Below, one piece after another: positions 12,636-20,419 of a stretch of 21,633 nucleotides of DNA. Made by a program: the position numbers and the translations under genes. Position 1 is the first letter of the stretch, and each line of letters opens with the position of its first letter. The DNA is from a bacterium. GTDB lineage: Bacteria > Patescibacteriota > Minisyncoccia > UBA9983. The notes under the pieces are model-generated. The model worked only from the letters and a program-made list of their open reading frames with translations. It searched no databases and was not told where the DNA came from. The stretch spans positions 4,901-26,533 of the forward strand of contig JAHFLR010000007.1 of NCBI GenBank assembly GCA_023244795.1, written 5' to 3'.

Positions 12636-15540
12636 CTTCAAAAAAATAGAAAAAAAGTGGCAAGGAGAGTGGGACAAGAAAAAATTATATAAAGCAAAAG
12701 ACGGAGATAAAAAACCCAAATACTACTGCCTTATAGAATTTCCGTATCCATCCGGAGACGGTTTGCACGTTGGTCACACCAAGAGCAACACGGCCATGGA
12801 TATCATTGCCCGCAAACGCAGGATGCAGGGCTACAATGTGCTGTACCCGATAGGTTGGGATGCTTTTGGTTTGCCTACAGAAAACTACGCCATTAAAAAA
12901 GGAGTTCACCCCAGCGTGGTTACCAAAAAAAATACCGATAATTTTAGGAGACAGTTAAAATCCATTGGCTTTTCTTTTGATTGGGAAAGGGAGATCAACA
13001 CCACTGATCCAAAGTACTACAAATGGACACAGTGGATCTTTTTACAGCTATACAAAAAGGGTTTGGCCTATAAGCGCAAAATGCCTATTAACTGGTGTCT
13101 CTCGTGCAAAGTTGGTTTAGCTAACGAAGAGGTGCTAGAGGGCAAATGCGAACGTTGCGGCAGTGGAACGGAGAAAAGAGAAAAGGAGCAATGGATGCTA
13201 GCCATAACCAAATATGCCGACAGGTTAGACAAAGATTTAGACACGGTTGATTACTTGGAAAAAATTAAAATCCAGCAGAGGAATTGGATAGGGAAATCAG
13301 AAGGAACCCTGGTTGATTTTTTGGTTGTCGCAGAGCCAGGAAGCTCACCTTCTTCCACCCCAGTCACGGAGGGAAAGGGTTCCAGAAGGCGACTTCCTGA
13401 TTCTGCTCTGCAGGTTTTTACCACACGAGTAGATACTATTTTTGGTTGTACCTATGTTGTGGTTGCGCCGGAGCATAAGCTTGTGGCCGAGCTAAAAAAT
13501 AAAATCACAAACTACAAGGAGGTAGAAAAATATATTAGCGATGCGGCCAGAAAATCCGACCTGCAAAGAACCGAGCTCCAAAAAGAAAAGACGGGCGTGG
13601 AGCTAAAAGGCATCAGGGCAATAAATCCGTTTAACAACGAGGAGGTGCCGGTATTTGCCGCCGATTATGTTTTAGGCCACTACGGCACGGGCGCGGTTAT
13701 GGCGGTGCCAGCGCACGACGAACGTGATTTTGAGTTCGCAAAAAAATATAATTTACCAATCGTACAATCCATTGCTCCTTATAAACTCGACGAGAGTAAT
13801 CCACCGAGAGATGGTGTTAAAAACACAGTTAGGAGCGTGGTTCATGTCCTGCTGGAGAATGATAACGGAGAAGTTTTGACCCTAAACCTTAAGGGCGAAG
13901 AGTGGGGAAGCGAAAAGCCCAAAAATTTAATAATTGGCGGTATAGAAGAAGGAGAAACACCAGAGGCGGCCGCTCTTAGGGAGATCAAAGAGGAAACCGG
14001 TTATGTAAGCGTGGATATCATAAAAGTTTACCCAATAGAATTCCATGCGGAGTTTTTTGCCGCCCATAAAAATCTAAATCGTTACGTAAAAACAACGGGG
14101 GTTTTTTGTAAGCTAAAATCACAAAAGCGAGAACCGGTCAAAGATGAAGAGAAAAAAATGCACGACATTGTTTGGGTTAAGAGAGAAATGTTGCCTAGTT
14201 CTGTTACAATACCGGACGATATTTTCTTAGCAAGATCATATATTGAAAACAGAGACATATATACCGAAGACGGATGCCTTGTTGACTCCGGCGAGTTTAC
14301 TGGGCTCAAATCTTTAGAAGCCCGCGCAAAAATGGCAAAGTGGCTGGAGAAAAATAAGCTTGGTAAAAAACAAGTTCAATTTAAGCTCCGCGATTGGGTC
14401 TTCTCTCGCCAACATTATTGGGGCGAGCCGATACCAATGGTTAACTGCCCAAAGTGCGGCATGGTGCCGGTACCGGAGAAATCTTTGCCAGTGGAATTGC
14501 CCAACGTAAAAAAATACGAGCCAACAGACACCGGAGAGTCGCCGCTAGCCGCTATTACTAAATGGGTTAATACCAAATGCCCCAAGTGCAAAGGTCCGGC
14601 CAAAAGAGAAACAGATACCATGCCAAACTGGGCGGGCTCAAGCTGGTATTTTTTGCGCTATATTGATCCCAAAAACAACAAAGCCTTAGCCGATAAAAGG
14701 AAATTAAAATACTGGACACCCGTGGATTGGTATAACGGCGGCATGGAGCACACCACCTTGCATTTGCTTTACTCCAGGTTTTGGAATAAATTTTTATACG
14801 ACATTAAGGCCGTGCCCTTTAGCGAGCCGTATAAAAAAAGAACCTCTCATGGTCTGATTCTAGGCCCCGATGGAGAGAAGATGAGCAAGTCGCGTGGAAA
14901 TGTTATCAACCCCGATGATATGGTGGCGGCCTACGGCGCCGATGCCTACCGCTTATACCAAATGTTTATGGGGCCATTTGACCAAGCCATACCGTGGGAT
15001 TCCAAAGGCATTGAGGGGACCAGCAGATTTTTGTATCGGGTGTGGAAGATGCAAGCAAAACTGGGAGGAGGAAGCACGTCTTCTTTTGAGATTTTACTCC
15101 ACAAAACTATAAAAAAGGTAAGCGAAGACATTGAGGAGATGCGGTTTAACACGGCCATTAGCGCGCTTATGATTTTGTCTAACGAAATGGAAAAAGAGAG
15201 TCAACTACCAGCTAGTAGCTACCAGCTATTTATAACGCTCCTAGCCCCGTTTGCTCCGCACTTTGCCGAAGAGGTTTGGGCTAATTTGGGCAATAGACAA
15301 TCCGTACATCTGGCGGCGTGGCCAAAATTTAATCCCAATAAACTTATTGAGGACGAGGTTAATTTAGTGGTGCAGATAAACGGCAAGTTTAGGGCGGCAA
15401 TTAAAATGCCAGTCGGCGCTTCTCAGCAGGAGGCAGAGAAGTTGGCCATGAGAGATGACAACGTCTCCAAGTGGTTAAGCGGGGCAACTATCAAAAAGAT
15501 TATTTTTGTTCCCAACAAACTAATCAATATCGTTATCTAG
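12622..15540 (+). CDS. leuS: Leucyl-tRNA synthetase with embedded Nudix domain and palindromic insert
   Basis: 972 residues, longer than the usual 800-880. It charges tRNA-Leu in the cytoplasm. Class I signatures: HVGH (49-52) after YPSGDGL, and KMSKS (753-757). A zinc-type cysteine set CLSC...CERC lies near 150-175 and another (CPKCG, CPKCKG) near 614-655. The CP1 editing domain keeps FTTRVDT and GTGAVMAVPAHDERD, whose aspartate is needed to bind the mischarged amino acid, so editing is probably intact. Two inserts: residues about 237-263 come from a palindromic DNA element (13330-13411), and about 400-545 form a Nudix domain with an intact box at 439-462 (G-x5-E-x7-R-E-x-x-E-E-x-G). Canonical sequence resumes at YTEDGCLVDSGEFTGL. 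The start overlaps the upstream gene; a weak GAGG lies nine bases before. Confidence 0.96.
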   Translation: MKEYNFKKIEKKWQGEWDKKKLYKAKDGDKKPKYYCLIEFPYPSGDGLHVGHTKSNTAMDIIARKRRMQGYNVLYPIGWDAFGLPTENYAIKKGVHPSVVTKKNTDNFRRQLKSIGFSFDWEREINTTDPKYYKWTQWIFLQLYKKGLAYKRKMPINWCLSCKVGLANEEVLEGKCERCGSGTEKREKEQWMLAITKYADRLDKDLDTVDYLEKIKIQQRNWIGKSEGTLVDFLVVAEPGSSPSSTPVTEGKGSRRRLPDSALQVFTTRVDTIFGCTYVVVAPEHKLVAELKNKITNYKEVEKYISDAARKSDLQRTELQKEKTGVELKGIRAINPFNNEEVPVFAADYVLGHYGTGAVMAVPAHDERDFEFAKKYNLPIVQSIAPYKLDESNPPRDGVKNTVRSVVHVLLENDNGEVLTLNLKGEEWGSEKPKNLIIGGIEEGETPEAAALREIKEETGYVSVDIIKVYPIEFHAEFFAAHKNLNRYVKTTGVFCKLKSQKREPVKDEEKKMHDIVWVKREMLPSSVTIPDDIFLARSYIENRDIYTEDGCLVDSGEFTGLKSLEARAKMAKWLEKNKLGKKQVQFKLRDWVFSRQHYWGEPIPMVNCPKCGMVPVPEKSLPVELPNVKKYEPTDTGESPLAAITKWVNTKCPKCKGPAKRETDTMPNWAGSSWYFLRYIDPKNNKALADKRKLKYWTPVDWYNGGMEHTTLHLLYSRFWNKFLYDIKAVPFSEPYKKRTSHGLILGPDGEKMSKSRGNVINPDDMVAAYGADAYRLYQMFMGPFDQAIPWDSKGIEGTSRFLYRVWKMQAKLGGGSTSSFEILLHKTIKKVSEDIEEMRFNTAISALMILSNEMEKESQLPASSYQLFITLLAPFAPHFAEEVWANLGNRQSVHLAAWPKFNPNKLIEDEVNLVVQINGKFRAAIKMPVGASQQEAEKLAMRDDNVSKWLSGATIKKIIFVPNKLINIVI
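13330..13411 (+). repeat. In-frame palindromic element, copy B (in leuS)
   Basis: Nested complementary arms: GCAGAGC/GCTCTGC (13330-13336, 13405-13411), CAGGAAG/CTTCCTG (13337-13343, 13393-13399), CCTTCT/AGAAGG (13348-13353, 13384-13389) and ACCC/GGGT (13357-13360, 13377-13380). The core 13348-13389 aligns without gaps to the ychF copy (34 of 42). It is read PSSTPVTEGKGSRR, same phase as ychF, and lies between EGTLVDF and the conserved VFTTRVDT. Confidence 0.88.
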
Positions 15541-15550
15541 CTCCAAGGGG

Positions 15551-15579
15551 TTGACATATCGGGGGCTTTATATTAGTAT
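15551..15579 (+). promoter_or_regulatory. Promoter of the 15594-19797 gene cluster
   Basis: TTGACA (15551-15556), a 17-bp spacer and TAGTAT (15574-15579). The start would be near 15586, eight bases before ATG 15594; no SD. Confidence 0.7.
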
Positions 15580-15593
15580 GGTATTAAATCAAT

Positions 15594-16622
15594 ATGCTTC
15601 GTTTTAAACCCAAACAAGTAGTAAAGAAGATAATCGCCGAAATGGGCGATAGGCCAAGAGATGTCATCTCCCAGCGTTTTGGTATTGGCGAATTTTCCGA
15701 TAAAAAAACCCTGGAGGCGATAGGCAAAAACTATGGCATTACCAGAGAGAGAGTGAGGCAAATTGAGAGCTTTGGCTTAAAAGAGGCCAAGGAAAGCAAA
15801 TCTTTCCAAACACTTAACGAGATTTTTAACGAACTAAAATGCATCATTGAGGAGAAGGGCGGGATGGTCAAAGAGGCTGATTTGCTTAGCCATCTCTCAG
15901 ACGACGAACACACAAGAAACCATATTTATTTTTTATTGGTTTTGGGAGACGATTTTACTCGCTTAAAGGAGGATGACGAATTTCATCACATGTGGACAGT
16001 AGACCAAGACCGGGCGGAAAAAGTGCATAATGCCTTAAGGCAGTTACACAAAACAATCGGCAGCGAGGATTTATACCCGGAGCCGGAGATTTTAAATCAT
16101 CTTAAGGGCTTTGCCGAGCGTATTCTTGGCGAAGAGCTTAACGACGGAGAGGTTTTGAGGTTGTGGTTAAATATTTCTAAAACAATAGATAAAAATGCTC
16201 TGGGCGAGTGGGGGCACGCGTTTTCTCCCAATATCAAGCCGAGAGGAATGACCGATTACGCATATTTGCTTTTAAAAAAACAGGGGTCTCCGATGCGTTT
16301 TGACGAAATCGCCGTAAAAATTAAAGAGGCCTTCGGCAGAAAATCTCATCCGGCCACGGTGCATAATGGTCTTATAAAAGACGACCGGTTCGTGTTGGTG
16401 GGCAGGGGGCTTTATGCGCTCAAGGAATGGGGGTATAATACTGGTACGGTAAGAGATGTCATAAAAAACATTTTGCAAACCTCGGGGCCACTCGTTAAAG
16501 ACGAAATCGTAAAAAGAGTGCTCAAGGAGAGGTACGTAAAAGAAAATACAATTTTGGTAAATCTTCAAAATAGAAAATATTTTAAGAAGAACTCCGAAGA
16601 CAAGTACGCTCTTGCCAGATAA
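15594..16622 (+). CDS. Sigma-70 region 4-like HTH fused to HARE-HTH domain
   Basis: 342 residues. Near residues 37-60 a sigma region 4.2-type helix-turn-helix is clear (TLEAIGKNYGITRERVRQIES), which in sigma factors binds the -35 element. There is no region 2, so it is not a full sigma factor. The middle (about 80-210) is helical with several D/E-rich stretches. The C-terminal part contains a HARE-HTH/RNA-polymerase-delta-like winged helix (SPMRFDEIAVKIKEAF ... HPATVHNGLIKDDRFVLVGRGLYALKEWG), followed by a related repeat (GPLVKDEIVKRVLKERYVKENTILVNL). The combination suggests a transcription regulator that contacts RNA polymerase or promoter DNA; this is inference from the domains. It has a strong TTGACA promoter and heads a cluster with genes 16626, mltG and mnmA. 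Confidence 0.85.
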   Translation: MLRFKPKQVVKKIIAEMGDRPRDVISQRFGIGEFSDKKTLEAIGKNYGITRERVRQIESFGLKEAKESKSFQTLNEIFNELKCIIEEKGGMVKEADLLSHLSDDEHTRNHIYFLLVLGDDFTRLKEDDEFHHMWTVDQDRAEKVHNALRQLHKTIGSEDLYPEPEILNHLKGFAERILGEELNDGEVLRLWLNISKTIDKNALGEWGHAFSPNIKPRGMTDYAYLLLKKQGSPMRFDEIAVKIKEAFGRKSHPATVHNGLIKDDRFVLVGRGLYALKEWGYNTGTVRDVIKNILQTSGPLVKDEIVKRVLKERYVKENTILVNLQNRKYFKKNSEDKYALAR

Positions 16623-16625
16623 TAT

Positions 16626-17810
16626 ATGGCGGCTTATATTACAGCCTTTTTAATTAACGCGCTTCAAACGGCTTTTGTTTTTATCGGCAACACGATGCTC
16701 TTGTGGTTGCCGATAGTTTTGCTCTTAACTTTTTGGGAGCTCTGGATTTTTTACAGACGCTGGATGTTTGTGGAAAATTTGGAGTGGGTGCTACTGGAAA
16801 TTAAATTACCGAGAGAAATTACCAAAACCCCGCAGGCAATGGAGGTTTTTTTGAGCGCCTTGAGAATCGGCAAAGATGGTAATGCCCTGGAGAAGTATTG
16901 GAAGGGCTGGCGCCGGGCATGGCATAGTTTGGAGCTGGTTAGCGTAAATGGAGAGATTCATTTTTTTCTTTACACTCAAAAAGGGTTCAAAAATATTGTG
17001 GAGTCTCAGATGTACGCCCAGTTTCCGGATGCGGAGATAACCGAGGTAGACGATTACGCCAAAGTGGTAGATTTGCCGGAGTTTTGGGACGATTGGAGTA
17101 TGTGGGGAGCAGAGCCGACTCTAACGGGCGATAGTGTTTTGCCTATCAGAACTTATGTTGATTACGGACTAGACAAAATGCAGGTTAAAGAGGAGTTTAA
17201 AACAGATCCTATTACGGCGCTGATAGAGTTTTTGGGTTCTTTGAGGGAGGGAGAGCAGGGGTGGTTCCAAATTTTAATAAAAGCCAAAGACGCTAAAGAT
17301 TTTAAAACAGCCGGAGAAACTTTTATGAAAACGGTAATGGATAAATATAAGGGCGAGGAGAAATCGGCGTTTAGAGTAATGTCGCCGGCCGATAAAAATT
17401 TGCTGGAGGTGGTGGAAAAAAATATTTCCAAGCTTGCTTTTGATGTGGTAATCAGAATGATGTATGTCTCCAAAAAAGATAAATTTGACCCGACCAGAAT
17501 TACTCATTTTATAAACTCATTTACCACTCCCTTTAGCACCGGTATCTACAATGGGTTTAAACCGTCTAATGGCACCTCGGTGGATTACCCACCGTTTAAA
17601 GAATATCGGTTAAAAGAAAAAAAGGTGGGTATGGCCGGGGCTTACAAGGCGCGAGGCGGATTTTATTACCCAATATTTAGGCCAGCTTTTTCTTTAAATA
17701 CGGAAGCTCTTGCAACTATTTATCATTTTCCTGGTGGTGTTGCCCAAACTCCCTCCTTTGGCAGATTGGAGGCCAAAAAGGGCGAACCACCCGCAGCCCT
17801 GCCGGTTTAA
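16626..17810 (+). CDS. Membrane protein related to DUF8128 / N-terminal part of T4SS-type ATPases
   Basis: 394 residues. Two N-terminal hydrophobic stretches (about residues 5-22 and 23-45: LLWLPIVLLLTFWELWIFY) anchor it, followed by RRWMFVENLEWVLLEIKLPREITKTPQAME, a pattern I associate with CPR proteins that resemble the membrane and N-terminal regions of VirB4/TraC-like secretion ATPases. Mixed alpha/beta sequence continues to LATIYHFPGGVAQTPSFGRLEAKKGEPPAALP, which in longer relatives leads into the ATPase domain. Here the protein stops there with no Walker A motif, so it is a stand-alone version. Function is not known; a membrane platform is a guess. It starts 3 bases after the previous stop and ends 12 bases before mltG. 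Confidence 0.8.
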   Translation: MAAYITAFLINALQTAFVFIGNTMLLWLPIVLLLTFWELWIFYRRWMFVENLEWVLLEIKLPREITKTPQAMEVFLSALRIGKDGNALEKYWKGWRRAWHSLELVSVNGEIHFFLYTQKGFKNIVESQMYAQFPDAEITEVDDYAKVVDLPEFWDDWSMWGAEPTLTGDSVLPIRTYVDYGLDKMQVKEEFKTDPITALIEFLGSLREGEQGWFQILIKAKDAKDFKTAGETFMKTVMDKYKGEEKSAFRVMSPADKNLLEVVEKNISKLAFDVVIRMMYVSKKDKFDPTRITHFINSFTTPFSTGIYNGFKPSNGTSVDYPPFKEYRLKEKKVGMAGAYKARGGFYYPIFRPAFSLNTEALATIYHFPGGVAQTPSFGRLEAKKGEPPAALPV

Positions 17811-17822
17811 TTTTAATATTCC

Positions 17823-18704
17823 ATGGATTACTTTAAAAAAGTGGCGTTCGTTTTGCCGGCGCTTCTCGTCGCGCTTCTCTTCTTTTTTTATTTTGGATTT
17901 TCTACCCCCCGGGGTTCGGTTTTCCCTCAATACGTGCGGATAGAAAAGGGAGCCTCTTTGTTACAGATTGGCCAAGAGCTAAAAAGAGAGGGGGTTGTAA
18001 GATCACAAACCGTTTTTGTGTCGCTGGAAAAAATAGCCAGCGCCGAGAGGGCGGTTAAGGCGGGCGATTATTTATTTAATAGGCCGACTTCGGTATTTGG
18101 CGTAGTGGTGCGTTTGGCCAGGGGAGATTTTGGCATAGAGCAAAGAAAAGTTTTTGTGAGAGAGGGAGACACGGCTAAAGATATTGCCGCCAAGATGAGA
18201 GATTTCCCCAAGTTTAACGAGCAATCTTTTTTTGAGGTAGCCGGAGGCCAAGAGGGGCGTCTTTTCCCCGATACTTATTTTTTGTTTGTTGATATTACCG
18301 CTCAAGAGCTAACTCAGAAAATGAGAAGCAATTTTGACGAAAAAATCGAGACAGTTTCCGAAAAAATAAAGTCTAGCGGTAAAAGTCCTTCCGATATTTT
18401 GATAATGGCTTCCGTTATAGAAAAGGAAGTGGCGGATCCTCAAGACAGGGCAATAGTCTCCGGTATTTTGTGGAAGAGATTAGACAAGGGCATGCTCCTG
18501 CAGGTAGACGCCGCGCCGGAAACTTATAGGGCAGTAGGGCTACCCGCTATGCCCATTTGTAATCCGGGGCTAGATACCATTAGAGCGGCGCTTAATCCGC
18601 AAGCCTCGCCTTACTACTTTTATTTAACCGGCAAAGACGGTAAAACCTATTTTGCTAAAACGTTTGATGAACACAAAAAAAACAAAGCGAAGTATCTTAA
18701 ATAA
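17823..18704 (+). CDS. mltG: Endolytic murein transglycosylase MltG (YceG-like)
   Basis: 293 residues. MltG is a membrane-bound lytic transglycosylase that cuts new glycan strands and so sets their length. Residues 8-26 are the membrane anchor (FVLPALLVALLFFFYFGF). A LysM-like part follows (VRIEKGASLLQIGQELKREGV), then the catalytic domain: GRLFPDTYFL, ASVIEKEV with the likely catalytic Glu200, GMLLQVDAA, PICNPGLDTIRAALNPQASPYYFYLTGKDGKTYFAKTFDEHKKNKAKYL. Compared with typical MltG, the stretch between LQVDA and GLPAMPICNP is shorter, lacking most of the usual SPYNTY-type loop. The last 38 bases overlap mnmA. With ddl and the L,D-transpeptidase it adds to the peptidoglycan genes here. Confidence 0.94.
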   Translation: MDYFKKVAFVLPALLVALLFFFYFGFSTPRGSVFPQYVRIEKGASLLQIGQELKREGVVRSQTVFVSLEKIASAERAVKAGDYLFNRPTSVFGVVVRLARGDFGIEQRKVFVREGDTAKDIAAKMRDFPKFNEQSFFEVAGGQEGRLFPDTYFLFVDITAQELTQKMRSNFDEKIETVSEKIKSSGKSPSDILIMASVIEKEVADPQDRAIVSGILWKRLDKGMLLQVDAAPETYRAVGLPAMPICNPGLDTIRAALNPQASPYYFYLTGKDGKTYFAKTFDEHKKNKAKYLK

Positions 18705-19797
18705 AAGACTCAAGGTTTTTGTCGGCATGAGCGGCGGAGTAGATAGCTCCGTAGCGGCTTTGCTTTTGCAAAAACAGGGGCATGAGGTTGTTGGTTGTTT
18801 TATAAAAGGATGGTATCCCGCCGGATTTTATTGTTCTTGGAGAGAAGATAGGCGAGACGCCATGCGTGTTTGCGCCAGGTTAAAAATTCCATTTATCACT
18901 ATCGATGCGGAAAAAGAATACAAAAAGGAGGTGGTGGATTATATGGTCAGCGAGTTTAAGGCCGGCCGCACACCTAACCCGGATGTGATGTGCAACAAGT
19001 ATATTAAGTTTGGCGTGTTTTTAAAAAAAGCATTAGGCATGGGCGCTGATTTTATTGCCACCGGGCACTATGTCAAAATCAAAAAAAGCGATAAAGGATT
19101 ACGAAAAGAACATTTCTCGCTTTTTCAGGCTTATGACCTAAACAAAGACCAGAGCTATTTTTTGTGGGCATTAACTCAACAGCAGTTGAGGCATTGCTTG
19201 TTTCCCTTGGGTGGCATGCTCAAGCCGGAGGTTAAAAAAATCGCCAGAGCAAGCGGCCTAATTACGGCCGACAAAAAAGAGAGCATGGGGGTGTGCTTTA
19301 TTGGCGAGTTTAACATCAACGAATTTTTAAAAAAGTATATCAAGCCCAAAAAGGGCAAGATTATAACCATCGCCGGAGAGGTGATAGGCGAGCACGAAGG
19401 CGTGCAATTTTATACCATCGGGCAGCGGCACGGGTTTAGCAGCGCCAGCCTTCGCTCCACGGAGCTTCGGCGTGGTGAAAGCGGTGTGCCGTATTATATT
19501 GTGGCCAAAGATATCAAAAAAAATATTATTATTGTTGCCGATAAATCGCGAGAGGAGAAATATTACAAAAAAGAGGTTGAGTTGCGGAGCGTAAACTGGT
19601 TGGCGGGGAGCGCGCCGGATACCAAAAAGATATACCAGGCGCGGATTCGTTACCGCCAGCCGTTACAATCTTGTAGAATTAAGGGCGGCAAAACTTATAA
19701 GGTTGTTTTTACCAAACCTCAACGAGCGGTAACCGCCGGGCAGTCTATTGTGGTATACGACAAGCAAAATATGCTTGGTGGCGGAATAATAGTATAA
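18667..19797 (+). CDS. mnmA: tRNA-specific 2-thiouridylase MnmA
   Basis: 376 residues when started at ATG 18667; a TTG five codons earlier is less likely. The enzyme adds sulfur to U34 of tRNAs for Lys, Glu and Gln in the cytoplasm. Motifs: PP-loop GMSGGVDSS (residues 20-28) for ATP, RTPNPDVMCNKYIKFG with the nucleophile Cys109, ATGHYVKI, KDQSYFLW, and MGVCFIGE with the persulfide-forming Cys210. The C-terminal beta domain has FYTIGQRHGF and closes with GQSIVVYDKQNMLGGGII. Residues about 260-272 (ASLRSTELRRGES) are extra relative to the family and are encoded by a palindromic stretch. It overlaps mltG by 38 bases; its stop codon lies in the -10 box of the next gene. Confidence 0.95.
   Translation: MNTKKTKRSILNKRLKVFVGMSGGVDSSVAALLLQKQGHEVVGCFIKGWYPAGFYCSWREDRRDAMRVCARLKIPFITIDAEKEYKKEVVDYMVSEFKAGRTPNPDVMCNKYIKFGVFLKKALGMGADFIATGHYVKIKKSDKGLRKEHFSLFQAYDLNKDQSYFLWALTQQQLRHCLFPLGGMLKPEVKKIARASGLITADKKESMGVCFIGEFNINEFLKKYIKPKKGKIITIAGEVIGEHEGVQFYTIGQRHGFSSASLRSTELRRGESGVPYYIVAKDIKKNIIIVADKSREEKYYKKEVELRSVNWLAGSAPDTKKIYQARIRYRQPLQSCRIKGGKTYKVVFTKPQRAVTAGQSIVVYDKQNMLGGGIIV
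19449..19484 (+). repeat. Imperfect palindrome inside mnmA
   Basis: A GC-rich stretch where the CTTCGCTCCACG arm is roughly complementary to the CGTGGTGAAAG arm, with GAGCTTCGG between. It encodes about 13 residues absent from typical MnmA, between QRHGFSS and VPYYIVAKD. It does not match the ychF/leuS element. Confidence 0.5.
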
Positions 19798-19798
19798 T
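19793..19798 (+). promoter_or_regulatory. -10 box of the L,D-transpeptidase gene
   Basis: TATAAT overlapping the mnmA stop codon (19795-19797). The start would be near 19805, a leader of about 27 nt. No convincing -35 is seen. Confidence 0.45.
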
Positions 19799-19831
19799 AT
19801 AAACTAGAACGCACTTACCAAGGAGGGCGAG

Positions 19832-20362
19832 ATGAGGTCTGCCTTTTTGCTGTCTCTGCTGTTATTGGCGCCTGCCAATTTGAGCGCAGCCGAGCCGGAA
19901 GTAGTTTCCTCACATAGGATTGTTATAGATTTCTCCGATATTTCTTTGTGCCTTTTTGATGGAGACAAGCCGGTGGCGAGCTACCCCGTAGCATTGCCAA
20001 GAGTTACTCCCAAACTGCCTGCCACAGGTAGAGTGGTAAGAGTAATTAAGGATCCGGTTTGGTACCCAACCGAAAGTACCAGAAGGTATTACTTCCGCAA
20101 GAAGGGTGTGGAGCTGCCACAGAGAATAGAGCCCGGCTCCAAGCTAAATGCCATGGGCCAAGCCAAGCTGATTATTGTTTTTGAGAGCGGCGATATTAAC
20201 CATGCCGTTCGCGTGCATGGCACCAACGATCCTACCTCCATCGGCAAGCGAGTAAGCAGGGGATGCATAAGGATGCGCAACGAAGACATCCTCGCGCTAT
20301 CCAGCCTTATTTCTGCCGACCTCCTTTCCGGCAAAAGCATACCCATCGTTTTTGCCCCATAA
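19832..20362 (+). CDS. Exported L,D-transpeptidase (YkuD domain)
   Basis: 176 residues. Residues 1-20 are a signal peptide (MRSAFLLSLLLLAPANLSAA), so it acts outside the membrane. The YkuD domain covers nearly all the rest: IVIDFSDISLCLFDGDKPVASYPVALP, TGRVVRVIKDPVWYPT, then the catalytic stretch HGTNDPTSIGKRVSRGCIRMRNEDI with His129, Cys145 and Arg147. Such enzymes make 3-3 peptidoglycan crosslinks or attach proteins to the wall, and are usually insensitive to most beta-lactams. No extra binding domain is present, so this is a minimal form. AAGGAGGG lies four bases before ATG 19832, and a hairpin terminator follows directly after the stop; it is a single-gene unit. Confidence 0.92.
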   Translation: MRSAFLLSLLLLAPANLSAAEPEVVSSHRIVIDFSDISLCLFDGDKPVASYPVALPRVTPKLPATGRVVRVIKDPVWYPTESTRRYYFRKKGVELPQRIEPGSKLNAMGQAKLIIVFESGDINHAVRVHGTNDPTSIGKRVSRGCIRMRNEDILALSSLISADLLSGKSIPIVFAP

Positions 20363-20363
20363 G

Positions 20364-20388
20364 GCCTGCCTCCCGCAGGCTTTTTTTA
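20364..20388 (+). terminator. Intrinsic terminator
   Basis: GCCTGC (20364-20369) pairs with GCAGGC (20375-20380) around CTCCC, then seven Ts. It begins two bases after the L,D-transpeptidase stop. Confidence 0.92.
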
Positions 20389-20389
20389 T

Positions 20390-20419
20390 TTGACAAACAA
20401 GCATTTATTGTGTTAGGAA
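20390..20419 (+). promoter_or_regulatory. Promoter of gene 20520
   Basis: TTGACA (20390-20395), an 18-bp spacer and TAGGAA (20414-20419) with a TGT extension, abutting the upstream terminator. A second possible promoter is TTGAAA (20440-20445) with TATTTA (20462-20467). The leader would be about 95 or 46 nt and is A-rich with a strong AGAGGAGGGAGG SD. Nothing else is seen between 20363 and 20519. Confidence 0.5.
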
